Below are positions 7,274 to 14,938 of a DNA stretch of 17,057 nucleotides, piece after piece (within the stretch, counting starts at the first letter, position 1; each line of letters opens with the position of its first letter). A program made the translations under genes and the position numbers. This DNA comes from an uncultured Eubacterium sp. Lineage in GTDB: Bacteria; Bacillota; Clostridia; Lachnospirales; Lachnospiraceae. The stretch covers positions 1 to 17,057 of the forward strand of contig CAJUIH010000078.1 of NCBI GenBank assembly GCA_910586045.1, read 5' to 3'. The notes under the pieces were generated by a model that did no database searches, was not told the DNA's origin, and was given only the letters and a program-made list of their open reading frames with translations.

Positions 7274-7316
7274 TTTTTTCGTGAATTATGAAAAGCCGCG
7301 AAAAAAGAATAATTCA
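7274..7316. promoter_or_regulatory. Two interleaved inverted repeats between divergent promoters
   Basis: TTTTTTCG (7274-7281) is the perfect inverse of CGAAAAAA (7299-7306), and TGAATTAT (7282-7289) is the perfect inverse of ATAATTCA (7309-7316). The order A-B-A'-B' means both cannot form simple hairpins together. The block lies upstream of the predicted start sites on both strands, so a DNA operator for both promoters fits better than an RNA structure. Confidence 0.45.
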
Positions 7317-7335
7317 TCGAAAATACAGGAAATAC

Positions 7336-7364
7336 TTTTCAATCGGCATTTTTTTTGCTATATT
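7336..7364 (+). promoter_or_regulatory. Probable promoter of the CNNM/HlyC-type gene
   Basis: TTTTCA (7336-7341), 17 bp including an eight-T run, and TATATT (7359-7364) lie about 80 bp before the ATG. The -35 box is imperfect (four of six), so the call is moderate. Confidence 0.45.
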
Positions 7365-7442
7365 AATATGCGTAACCACGCACATGCCGCTATGCCAGTA
7401 CTGTGCCATCCAATTATCATAAAACAAGAGGTGTACAATTGA

Positions 7443-8705
7443 ATGAAACCAGATGACATATTCCAATTAATTATACTTGCCGTTTTACTGCTGCTTTCCG
7501 CGTTCTTTTCATCCGCGGAGACCGCTTTGACTACCTTTAACCATATCCGGATGCTTACGTTATCCGAGGAAGGCAATAAACGTGCGGCGCGTGTACTGAA
7601 AGTAACCGAAGACTCCGGTAAAATGCTAAGCGCCATACTAATCGGCAACAATGTAGTCAATTTATCTGCCTCCAGCATTGCGACTTCACTTGCCATCCGC
7701 TTATTCGGCAGCGTAGGCGCCGGTATTGCTACCGGAATCCTTACGGTCCTGATTCTGATTTTTGGGGAAATCTCCCCGAAAACACTGGCTACGATCTATG
7801 CCGAAAAACTGGCTATGATGTATGCCGCTGTCATCCAGGCATTAATGACGGTAATGACGCCGGTTATTTTTATCATCAACCAAATGTCTTCTGCTTTTCT
7901 GCGCCTGCTGCGGATTGACTCCAGCAAAGACAAAAATGCCTTGACAGAAGAAGAACTGAAAACCATTGTGGATGTCAGCCACGAAACAGGGGTCATTGAA
8001 ACCGGCGAACATGAAATGATCCATAATGTATTTGATTTTTCTGATGCCCTTGCAAGAGAAATCATGACGCCGCGGATCGATATGACATCCGTAAGCATAG
8101 ACAGTACGTACCGGGAGATCCTGGAAATTTACCGGGAAGACCACTATACCCGGATACCTGTATACGAAAACACCACCGACCATATCGTCGGCCTGTTAAA
8201 TATGAAAGATCTGCTGCTGTACGACGATATCGCGCATTTTAATATTAAAAAAATTATGCGTGAACCGTTTTTTACCTACGAACAGAAAAATACAGCCGAA
8301 TTGTTTGTAGAAATGCAGAGCAAATCCATTAACCTTGCCATTGTACTGGATGAATATGGTATTACCGCCGGTATGGTTACGATGGAAGACCTTTTGGAAG
8401 AAATCGTCGGAGAAATCCACGACGAATACGATGCGAATGAAGAAAACCCCCTTACCAAAATAAGCGATACCGAATATCTGGCTTCCGGTTCTATGAATCT
8501 TCAGGATTTATGCGACAAACTGGACCTGAACCTTACTTCTGACGATTATGATACGGTTGGCGGATATTTTATCGGTAAATGCGACCATCTTCCAAAGGAA
8601 AACGAACAAATCCTAACCGAAGAAGGGATTCGCCTGACAGTGACTTCGGTCAGCAAAAACCGGATTGAACAGGTACGCATTCAGCTTCCGCATCCTTTTT
8701 CATAA
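7443..8705 (+). CDS. CNNM/CorC (HlyC, TlyC-type) family membrane transporter
   Basis: The 420-residue protein has the standard order of this family. Residues ~1-165 form the DUF21/CNNM membrane domain with hydrophobic helices at ~6-24, 62-88, 92-112 and 122-155, and the conserved SAFFSSAETAL and FGEISPKT motifs. Residues ~205-325 are a CBS-domain pair (MTPRIDM, TRIPVYE, VGLLNMKDLL, LAIVLDEYGITAGMVTMEDLLEEIVGEI split by linkers). Residues ~340-415 are the CorC_HlyC domain (DYDTVGGYFIG). Characterised relatives export magnesium or give resistance to metal excess; the haemolysin name is historical. Start ATG 7443 has GAGGTG 9 nt upstream. It runs opposite to both neighbouring blocks. The final residues HPFS are coded by bases that also form the end of the antisense pilin-like ORF, so the last codons may have been changed by a deletion. 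Confidence 0.93.
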   Translation: MKPDDIFQLIILAVLLLLSAFFSSAETALTTFNHIRMLTLSEEGNKRAARVLKVTEDSGKMLSAILIGNNVVNLSASSIATSLAIRLFGSVGAGIATGILTVLILIFGEISPKTLATIYAEKLAMMYAAVIQALMTVMTPVIFIINQMSSAFLRLLRIDSSKDKNALTEEELKTIVDVSHETGVIETGEHEMIHNVFDFSDALAREIMTPRIDMTSVSIDSTYREILEIYREDHYTRIPVYENTTDHIVGLLNMKDLLLYDDIAHFNIKKIMREPFFTYEQKNTAELFVEMQSKSINLAIVLDEYGITAGMVTMEDLLEEIVGEIHDEYDANEENPLTKISDTEYLASGSMNLQDLCDKLDLNLTSDDYDTVGGYFIGKCDHLPKENEQILTEEGIRLTVTSVSKNRIEQVRIQLPHPFS

Positions 8706-8920
8706 TCGAATGCCGCATACAGCTTTTTGCATGACTGGCCAATAAACGTTTCTACTTTGTGATACATTCTGCTAAGACTGTCCAAAAACGCCATTTTATT
8801 GCTGTTTCGAATTTTGAAACTTTGTGTTCGGACAGTCTTTCGATCCGGCGGCGCCCTTGTTCTGTCGTTCTCAAAACAGGCTGTTTTCGACTGCTTATTC
8901 CTTATACGCCCTCTTTTCAC
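8681..8920 (-). pseudogene. 79-codon ORF ending in a truncated type IVb pilin-like leader
   Basis: GTG 8920 overlaps the stop of the upstream ATPase gene (GTGA) and has AGGAGG 4 nt before it, so translation is likely. The first ~42 residues are basic and unrecognised. The rest, starting at M43 or M52 (MYHKVETFIG...KKLYAAFDYEKGCGS), looks like the leader of clostridial Flp1-like pilins, where a sequence such as EKGxGSxE is followed by a hydrophobic helix. Here a stop follows GCGS directly, and the last eight codons lie inside the 3' end of the convergent exporter gene, so the hydrophobic part is gone. Together with the ATPase pair this fits a decayed Tad/Flp locus. Resemblance to pilins is by eye only; a genuine small basic protein is the alternative. 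Confidence 0.4.
8774..8839. repeat. 10-bp inverted repeat with inner hairpin
   Basis: AAGACTGTCC (8774-8783) is a perfect inverse of GGACAGTCTT (8830-8839). Inside, GTTTC (8804-8808) pairs with GAAAC (8816-8820). It lies within the short pilin-like ORF and downstream of the exporter gene, so it may be a folded RNA end or a footprint of rearrangement. No T run follows closely on either strand. Confidence 0.45.
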
Positions 8921-9732
8921 AAAACCTCCTGTCCGTCTCCTGCCGCATTGACTATCATACTTGCCGCCCGCGTCAGTTCATCCATAAAATAGGTCTGGTT
9001 TTCCAGCGCGGTATGACGGATATGTCTGCGTACAAAACGTTCTGCTTTTCCTCTGTCGCTTGCATGCCTGAAAATCGGATTGTGCGGAATCACTGCCAAA
9101 GATTCTTCCTCCACCCGATAAAGCTGGTTTATTTTTTGCCTGTTATACATGGATTCCTGTTGATATCGATTGATTAAATAGATGACCCTGCCCCGAAAGG
9201 CGTGCCTTTTTTGAAAATAAGCGTCCAGATTCTGGCGCTCCTGGGAAAGATTCATAACAACCAGGTCCGCCCGTTCTAATATAAAAGCGGACATGGCATC
9301 CATACCGCTGCCGCAGTCCACAAAAGTAAGGTCGCATAACTGTTCCGCCTGGCGGATCACCCGCCACATGCCGTCGTTTAATGACTGTGTATAAACGCGC
9401 GGCTTTCGGTACGCTGCCTGCGGCAGATAATACATACGCCCTTTGATCACCGGAACCATACAGTCTTTGATGTCCGCTTCCCCCAATTTTCGGCTTTTTG
9501 CCTGCCAAAGCAGTTTATCCAGCCCATCCAGCAGCCCGCCGTTTGGCCCTGCTTCCCTTACAAGATGGGCAAAGCGGTCTGTTTCCAGCTTATCCGCCAG
9601 ATCTCCCTGCTGATTTCTTCCCTGCATCAGTATTGTTTTCCGATTCCACGCATGCGCACAGACACTTGCAATCGCAATCATGCTGCTCGTCATGCCGCAC
9701 CCATCTTCTTCACCCCAAAATACGATATGCAC
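8917..9732 (-). CDS. CpaE/MinD-like P-loop ATPase of a Tad-type locus
   Basis: This 271-residue protein begins MHIVFWGEEDGCGMTSSM, the opening of a ParA/MinD-like fold. The deviant Walker A stretch at residues ~7-16 keeps the glycines and the Thr but lacks both usual lysines. Residues 135-143 (LTFVDCGSG) match the Walker B strand with D139. Later, VIYLINRYQQES and AVIPHNP fit the switch and C-terminal strands of the family. In clostridia such proteins stand in Tad/Flp pilus operons, where CpaE-type ATPases place the apparatus at the membrane. Start GTG 9732 with AAGGGG 7 nt upstream; it overlaps the preceding gene by 23 bp, so the two are surely co-transcribed. CpaF, TadB/C and CpaB are not present in the window. 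Confidence 0.6.
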   Translation of the reverse strand: MHIVFWGEEDGCGMTSSMIAIASVCAHAWNRKTILMQGRNQQGDLADKLETDRFAHLVREAGPNGGLLDGLDKLLWQAKSRKLGEADIKDCMVPVIKGRMYYLPQAAYRKPRVYTQSLNDGMWRVIRQAEQLCDLTFVDCGSGMDAMSAFILERADLVVMNLSQERQNLDAYFQKRHAFRGRVIYLINRYQQESMYNRQKINQLYRVEEESLAVIPHNPIFRHASDRGKAERFVRRHIRHTALENQTYFMDELTRAASMIVNAAGDGQEVL

Positions 9733-10381
9733 TGTTTTTCCCCTTTTCCGCGTTTTTTACCGCCTGCATCACACCAACCGGACTGCCTGCTCCCAATAGC
9801 GCCAGAATCTGTGCCAGCGCCTTTTCCATTGCCAGAGAAATATCCGGAAATTTCCCGATTTTTCCATACTGCATACCAATCCGGTATGCTTCATCCCTTT
9901 CGTCCAACGGCACCAGCATCCACCGCACAACCAAACCATTTTGGTCCGAAAACCGTTCCATGACCTTTTTTACAAATACGCTTCCCGCACAAAAGCCCCG
10001 TAAAACAACATGCATTGCCATACTGCTTTCTTTCATAAACCGCCTGTAAAAATCCAGATTCCTGCGCTCACAATCTACAACGAGCACACACATGCAGCAG
10101 GATGCCATACATAATTCCTGCGGCCGGTCGCCTAACAGTATAAAAACATATGTATACTCCAGCTCATGCCACTGGATAAACGGTTTGAAACGAAGAAAAT
10201 CCACCTGATGAAAAGTAACCGCCATTGCCTGCGCATCCGCCTTAGGAACACAGCCATAAAGTACGCCCTCCATAGAATTGTCGATCACACAGACGCTGCT
10301 GCCTGTATTCTGCATCGCATAGGCTGCATACATACAAATATCCGCCGGACAGCTTCCGATAAATCCTATTATTTTAGACAA
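9710..10381 (-). CDS. CpaE-like Rossmann protein without a Walker A motif
   Basis: The 223-residue protein opens with MSKIIGFIGSCPADICMYAA and then VCVIDNS, a beta-alpha-beta start like MinD/CpaE proteins but with SCPAD in place of the P-loop, so nucleotide binding is doubtful. Further strands are YVFILLGD at ~78-85 and MCVLVVDCE at ~97-105. The start is TTG 10381, with AGGTGA about 5 nt upstream; no better ATG exists. Clostridial Tad loci often carry such a degenerate partner just before the ATPase gene, and here the two overlap by 23 bp. A pilus role is inference from this arrangement; the rest of a pilus locus is missing nearby. Confidence 0.5.
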   Translation of the reverse strand: MSKIIGFIGSCPADICMYAAYAMQNTGSSVCVIDNSMEGVLYGCVPKADAQAMAVTFHQVDFLRFKPFIQWHELEYTYVFILLGDRPQELCMASCCMCVLVVDCERRNLDFYRRFMKESSMAMHVVLRGFCAGSVFVKKVMERFSDQNGLVVRWMLVPLDERDEAYRIGMQYGKIGKFPDISLAMEKALAQILALLGAGSPVGVMQAVKNAEKGKNSAYRILG

Positions 10382-10756
10382 ATGTTCACCTGCTTTCTTT
10401 TTTTCTGATTGATTTGTTTTTGTTTTTCTTATTAAAACTATGTTTATAATTTATTCTATTTTTTATACTCTTTTTGTCCGTCCTCGTTTTAGATCTTGGG
10501 CTTTCCATGGGGTATTTGTGTGGTTCGACAATCTGCAATGAATAAAAGAAGTTTTTTGATACTTTCAAAGGCATTTAGTTTAGATGACATTTATCATACA
10601 CGCTCTGGCTAAATTTGTAAATAGCAATCTCTAATTTTTCTAAATTTTGTCTAATTTGCACAAAAACAAAAAAAAACAGAAAAATGGATAGAAACTGAAA
10701 CTTTCTGTCCTGCCATACGTCTAATAGATAAATACAAAATACAGGAGGATTTCACT
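10382..10756. other. AT-rich intergenic region between divergent genes
   Basis: This 375-bp gap is strongly AT-rich, with A and T tracts (10402-10460 and 10660-10680) and a repeated TCTAATTT at 10630-10660. It must carry promoters for the CpaE-like pair leftwards and the secreted protein rightwards, but no -35/-10 pair stands out. A 62-codon minus-strand frame inside (10386-10574) lacks a ribosome site and is rich in Lys/Asn from the base composition alone. Confidence 0.5.
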
Positions 10757-11545
10757 ATGAAAAACACACAAATCACAAAAAGAATCGGTATCGCAGTATT
10801 GACCCTTGGCCTGGCAGTTTCCGGCGCAGCACCATCCGCGAACGCAGCCTTTGCCGCATCCCAAGCTGCCGCGCGCGCGGAGAGCACCGAGAATACGGAT
10901 TCGAAAAAAGCCGCGGAAGGTTTTTCCATAACAAAGAAAACTTTTCAGTATGATTATAAAACAAAAGATGGAAAAACTTACAAATCGATCTCATTCACCT
11001 ATCCATCCGCGTCCGGCAGCCGGGCGGCGGTCAAAAAGTTTAACCAGTTTTATGAGAATATGCTGAAAGAATGGAAAAAACAAACCAAAAAAGATTTAGC
11101 GGAAGCAAAAGAGCTTGTGAGCCAACGGGAAGACGGCGCATGCTATGGCGACGATGTGACCTGCAGCGTAACCGCAAACACAAAAGACTATGTCAGCATC
11201 CTCGAACAGGGATACGTCTATACGCTGGGCGCCCACGGTTTACCATACCGTTATTCCAATATTTTTGACCCGAAAACAGGCAGTGAATTAACGGCGGCAA
11301 AATTATTGGGGATCAGCAAACAGAAAGTAAATGATAAAGTCCGCAGCCTTTATCTGCAAAAGTACGATAAGACAAAAGGGGAAGAATTTTTAGGAAGCCG
11401 CGCTGAGGTGAAAAAAGTGCTGGATCAAATTGATTTTAATGAAGACCACTATTATGTGAAAAATGGAAAACTGCGTTTCTATGTAGAACCGTATGCAGTC
11501 GGCCCATACGCGGCAGGATATATAGAAGTGGCGATAAAACTGTAA
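10757..11545 (+). CDS. Secreted DUF4163/DUF3298 (RsiV/PdaC-like) protein
   Basis: The 262-residue protein has a signal peptide (basic MKNTQITKR, hydrophobic core to ~20, cleavage after SANA at ~30), then an Ala/Ser/Glu linker. Residues ~58-125 match the DUF4163 fold and ~145-262 the DUF3298 domain, with YVYTLGAHGLPYRYSNIF, FDPKTGSELT and the closing PYAVGPYAAGYIEV pattern. In known proteins this pair binds muropeptides or lysozyme (RsiV) or sits in front of a deacetylase (PdaC); here no membrane anchor, sigma factor or catalytic domain is attached, so it should act as a free extracellular binding protein. The start is certain: AGGAGG lies 8 nt before ATG 10757. It is a single-gene unit, convergent with aspS. 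Confidence 0.85.
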   Translation: MKNTQITKRIGIAVLTLGLAVSGAAPSANAAFAASQAAARAESTENTDSKKAAEGFSITKKTFQYDYKTKDGKTYKSISFTYPSASGSRAAVKKFNQFYENMLKEWKKQTKKDLAEAKELVSQREDGACYGDDVTCSVTANTKDYVSILEQGYVYTLGAHGLPYRYSNIFDPKTGSELTAAKLLGISKQKVNDKVRSLYLQKYDKTKGEEFLGSRAEVKKVLDQIDFNEDHYYVKNGKLRFYVEPYAVGPYAAGYIEVAIKL

Positions 11546-11596
11546 GCCGTGCAAAAATCAGGCGCATAGCGGGCTATGTAACGGATCTTTACAACT

Positions 11597-11657
11597 TTAC
11601 ATTCCGGACTCCCAGACGCGACTTCCTGTTTTCAGCGTCCGGCAGGCCGGAATGTAA
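11597..11657. terminator. Nested hairpin between convergent genes
   Basis: TTACATTCCGG (11597-11607) is the perfect inverse of CCGGAATGTAA (11647-11657), and inside the loop GACGC (11615-11619) pairs with GCGTC (11635-11639). It lies between the stops of the secreted-protein gene and aspS. Termination of both is plausible but no T run follows on either strand; a REP-like dispersed repeat is the alternative. Confidence 0.45.
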
Positions 11658-11708
11658 TCATGATTGACTTCCATGCAATATCAAAATATCATTCTCTCCA
11701 TACGGTAT

Positions 11709-13499
11709 TTACTGCGCATCCGGACGCAGCGCAATCCCAAGCTCCTCAAGCTGCTGCATATCGACCGTATCCGGCGCATCCGACATCAAATCAGACGCGT
11801 CTTTTACTTTCGGGAATGCGATTACATCCCGAATAGAATCCGCATGTACCATATGCATGACCATACGGTCCAGCCCATAAGCAAGCCCGGCATGCGGCGG
11901 CACGCCGTATTGAAACGCGCGCAGCAGGAATCCAAAGTTTTCCCATGCTTTTTCTTTTGTAAATCCAAGCACCTCAAACATCTTTTCCTGAATATCATTT
12001 CTGTGGATCCGGACCGAACCGCCTCCAAGCTCCGTACCGTTTAACACGATATCGTAAGCTTTGGCCCGTACTTCCCCGGGCGCCGTATCGATTTTTCCCC
12101 AGTCTTCTTCCATCGGCATCGTAAACGGATGGTGCATCGCCATATACCGGTTTTCCTCCTCCGACCATTCCAGAAGCGGAAATTCGGTAATCCATAGAAA
12201 ATCATACCGGTTCTCGTCGATCAGGCCAAGCTGTCTTCCCATTTCCAGACGCAGCGCGCCCAGTACATTCCAGACAATTTTATTTTGATCCGCCGCAAAC
12301 AAGAGCAGGTCGCCCGGCTGTGCCTGCATTCTGGCTGTAAGCGCCTGCAGTTCTTCCTCTTTCATAAATTTAGCGAACGAAGATTTGTAGGATCCGTCTT
12401 CATTGACCGCCAAATACGCAAGGCCTTTCGCACCGCAGCCTTTTGCAAATTCTACCAGCTTATCGATTTTTTTACGCGGCATTTTCGCCTGTCCGCTGAC
12501 ATTAATGCCGCGCACTGACCCGCTGTCCGCAAGCGCCGCGGTAAATACGCCGAAGCCGCAGCCCGCAGCCAGATCGGAGACGTCTGTCAGTTCCATTCCA
12601 AAACGGGTATCCGGCTTGTCCGAACCGAAGCGGTCCATCGCTTCCTGCCACGGCATCCGCGGCAGCGGCAGCGTAATATCCGCGCCGACCGCTTCCCGAA
12701 AGACATACTGCAGCATACGCTCATTGACGTCGATCACATCGTCTACATCGACAAACGACAGCTCCATATCCACCTGTGTAAATTCCGGCTGGCGGTCCGC
12801 CCTTAAATCCTCATCACGAAAACATCTGGCAATCTGGATATAACGGTCATAACCCGAACACATCAAAAGCTGTTTAAATAATTGCGGCGACTGCGGCAGC
12901 GCATAAAATTTACCCGGATGCACCCGGCTTGGAACAAGGTAATCCCTCGCGCCTTCCGGCGTGGACTTCTGTAAAATCGGCGTCTCAATTTCCAAAAACC
13001 CTTCTTTTTCCATAAAACTGCGGATCAGAGACGTCACCCTGCTTTTCATCTGGATATTGCGCTGCAGATCCGGCCTGCGCAGATCCAAAAACCGGTATTT
13101 TAACCGCAGCTCGTCTTTTGTCTGGCTGTTTTCTTCAATCGGAAACGGCGGCGTCTCCGATTCGGATAAAATACGCAGGCTTTGTGCCAGCACTTCAATA
13201 TCTCCGGTTTTTAAATTTTCATTGACCGCCGCGCTGCGTTTCTGTACGGTGCCGACCGCCGCGATCACATATTCATTCCTAAGCGTCGCTGCTTTTGCAA
13301 ACCCTTCCGCACCCACGCTGTCCTCGTCAAATACAATCTGCAGCAAACCGGAACGGTCCCTTAAATCAATAAAAATCAGACTTCCTAAATTCCGCCGTTT
13401 CTGTACCCAGCCCATTACGGTTACTGTTTCCCCTACATTCCGGCCACTAACTTCTGTACATCTGTGGGTCCTGTGCAGACCCTGCATGGATTCTCCCAT
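11709..13499 (-). CDS. aspS: Aspartyl-tRNA synthetase
   Basis: AspS charges tRNA-Asp with aspartate in the cytoplasm. The 596-residue protein is full length for a bacterial enzyme. Residues ~15-110 form the OB-fold anticodon-binding domain (KRRNLGSLIFIDLRDRSG). The class II core follows, with motif 2 at ~224-249 (RCFRDEDLRADRQPEFTQVD, R225, E230) and motif 3 at ~538-546 (GLAYGLDRM). The bacterial insertion (GAD) domain lies between, at ~295-410. Start ATG 13499 has GGGAGG 6 nt upstream. It begins 17 bp after the stop of hisS, so it is the second gene of that operon. Whether it also makes Asp-tRNA-Asn cannot be judged here. Confidence 0.97.
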   Translation of the reverse strand: MGESMQGLHRTHRCTEVSGRNVGETVTVMGWVQKRRNLGSLIFIDLRDRSGLLQIVFDEDSVGAEGFAKAATLRNEYVIAAVGTVQKRSAAVNENLKTGDIEVLAQSLRILSESETPPFPIEENSQTKDELRLKYRFLDLRRPDLQRNIQMKSRVTSLIRSFMEKEGFLEIETPILQKSTPEGARDYLVPSRVHPGKFYALPQSPQLFKQLLMCSGYDRYIQIARCFRDEDLRADRQPEFTQVDMELSFVDVDDVIDVNERMLQYVFREAVGADITLPLPRMPWQEAMDRFGSDKPDTRFGMELTDVSDLAAGCGFGVFTAALADSGSVRGINVSGQAKMPRKKIDKLVEFAKGCGAKGLAYLAVNEDGSYKSSFAKFMKEEELQALTARMQAQPGDLLLFAADQNKIVWNVLGALRLEMGRQLGLIDENRYDFLWITEFPLLEWSEEENRYMAMHHPFTMPMEEDWGKIDTAPGEVRAKAYDIVLNGTELGGGSVRIHRNDIQEKMFEVLGFTKEKAWENFGFLLRAFQYGVPPHAGLAYGLDRMVMHMVHADSIRDVIAFPKVKDASDLMSDAPDTVDMQQLEELGIALRPDAQ

Positions 13500-13516
13500 G
13501 ACCGACCTCCCTTTTT

Positions 13517-14767
13517 CTATTTGCGAAAGAACTCCACAAACTCTTCGTATCCCTCTTTTTGTAACTGTTCTTTCTGGAATTTTTTATTTTTATTCATCCG
13601 CACGACTAACACCTGCTGTCCGTCCTGCCTGGCCTGCTGTGCCTGCGCAATCACTTCCGCCAGTTTTTCCCCCGGATAACCTTTTTCAATCAGATAGGCT
13701 GTCTTTTTCGGCTGCTCTGGCACCTGGAATCCATGTTCCAGCAGCAGCAGGATAATCCGTTCAAATCCAATCGAAAATCCGCAAGCCGGTACGTCCTTTC
13801 CGGTAAAATTGCCGATCATTTTATCATAACGGCCGCCTCCGCCGCAGCTTGCCCCAAATTCCGGCATAGCGATCTCAAAAATCGTACCTGTATAATAAGA
13901 CATGCCGCGTACGAGTGTCGGATCAAATACAAGCCGGAACTCTGCCGCCTTGCAGGCATTTACGCTTGCCGCGATTTCTTGTAAGCCCGCCGCTATATCC
14001 GGCTCCAATGCGTCCCCCAGCGTATCTGCCAGGTAGGAAATCCCGTCCTTGGCATTGCGCACCCTTTCAAACAGTTCCTTGTATTTTTCAACCGACTCTC
14101 TTGCAAACCCTTCTTTCTCCAACTCGGCCGCTACGCCCTCCAGGCCAATTTTATCCATTTTATCCAAAATAATAAAAACGGTATCATACGACGCTTCCGG
14201 AAACCCGCTGTACGCCGCCATTGCCTTTAAAATCCGCCGCTCATTGATACGGATTTCAAAATTACGGAACCCGAGCCGGCCCAGCGTCGTTGTCGTCGCA
14301 AGGATCAGTTCGATTTCCGCCAGATTGGACGGTTCGCCGAGTATATCAATATCACACTGCATAAACTGACGGTAACGTCCCCGCTGCGGACGGTCCGCAC
14401 GCCAGACGTTTCCGATTTGCAGCGCTTTAAACGGCGACGGCAGGTCATTGGAGTGGTTTGCATAAAAACGCGCAAGCGGTACGGTCAAATCGTAGCGCAT
14501 GCCAAAATCAACCAGGTCGGCTTCTGTGCGCGCCTGTGCAAGATTTAATTTCTCACCCCGTTTCATAACCTGAAAGATCAGTTTCTCATTTTCGCCGCCC
14601 TGTTTATTGGAAAGATTCGCAATGTTTTCCATACAAGGCGTCTCAATCGGGGTAAAGCCAAAGCTGCGGTAGGTATCTTTGATTACGGACTGCACATAAT
14701 CCCGGATCTGCATTTCGGCTGGTAAAATATCTTTCATACCATTGACTGGTTTTTTGACTAATGACAT
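13517..14767 (-). CDS. hisS: Histidyl-tRNA synthetase
   Basis: HisS charges tRNA-His. The 416-residue protein shows all class II HisRS marks: RYDLTVPLARF at ~91-101, motif 2 RADRPQRGRYRQFMQCDID at ~123-141, the HisA motif LVRGMSYYTGTIFEI at ~285-299, GGGGRYD at ~309-315 and motif 3 GFSIGFERI at ~330-338. The remaining ~62 residues (355-416) form a rather short anticodon-binding domain. An in-frame ATG exists 10 codons earlier (14797), but AGGAGG lies inside that extension and 8 nt before ATG 14767, so the shorter start is right. First gene of the hisS-aspS operon. The 170-bp leader region shows no T-box. Confidence 0.96.
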   Translation of the reverse strand: MSLVKKPVNGMKDILPAEMQIRDYVQSVIKDTYRSFGFTPIETPCMENIANLSNKQGGENEKLIFQVMKRGEKLNLAQARTEADLVDFGMRYDLTVPLARFYANHSNDLPSPFKALQIGNVWRADRPQRGRYRQFMQCDIDILGEPSNLAEIELILATTTTLGRLGFRNFEIRINERRILKAMAAYSGFPEASYDTVFIILDKMDKIGLEGVAAELEKEGFARESVEKYKELFERVRNAKDGISYLADTLGDALEPDIAAGLQEIAASVNACKAAEFRLVFDPTLVRGMSYYTGTIFEIAMPEFGASCGGGGRYDKMIGNFTGKDVPACGFSIGFERIILLLLEHGFQVPEQPKKTAYLIEKGYPGEKLAEVIAQAQQARQDGQQVLVVRMNKNKKFQKEQLQKEGYEEFVEFFRK

Positions 14768-14842
14768 GGTTGGTTCCTCCTGCTGTATCTGATTCAATCT
14801 GTATGGGTCTTTATGAATCCTTATTTCGATTGATCTTTCTCT

Positions 14843-14871
14843 ATTTTATATCAGCGGCATAAGAAAAACAA
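14843..14871 (-). promoter_or_regulatory. Promoter of the hisS-aspS operon
   Basis: On the minus strand TTGTTT (14871-14866), 17 bp and TAAAAT (14848-14843) lie about 75 bp before the hisS start. This is the only good promoter match in the 170-bp gap, and the short leader leaves no room for a T-box. Confidence 0.55.
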
Positions 14872-14938
14872 GCCGGAAATTTAATTCTCAAACGTTCAAA
14901 GATTCGTTTCTCATATCCTCCATCATTTTACACATTCA

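Noticed and set aside
10386..10574. 62-codon minus-strand frame upstream of the CpaE-like pair
   Set aside because: No ribosome site, Lys/Asn/Ser-rich content follows from AT-rich DNA, and it lies where promoters are needed.
12961..13755. 264-codon plus-strand frame
   Set aside because: It is wholly antisense to aspS and hisS, whose motifs are intact; Ser/Pro/Arg-rich composition is the mirror of those genes.
14768..14938. T-box riboswitch in front of hisS-aspS
   Set aside because: The 170-bp gap lacks the conserved T-box AGGGTGGNACCGCG sequence and the specifier-stem layout, and the promoter leaves a leader of only about 70 nt.
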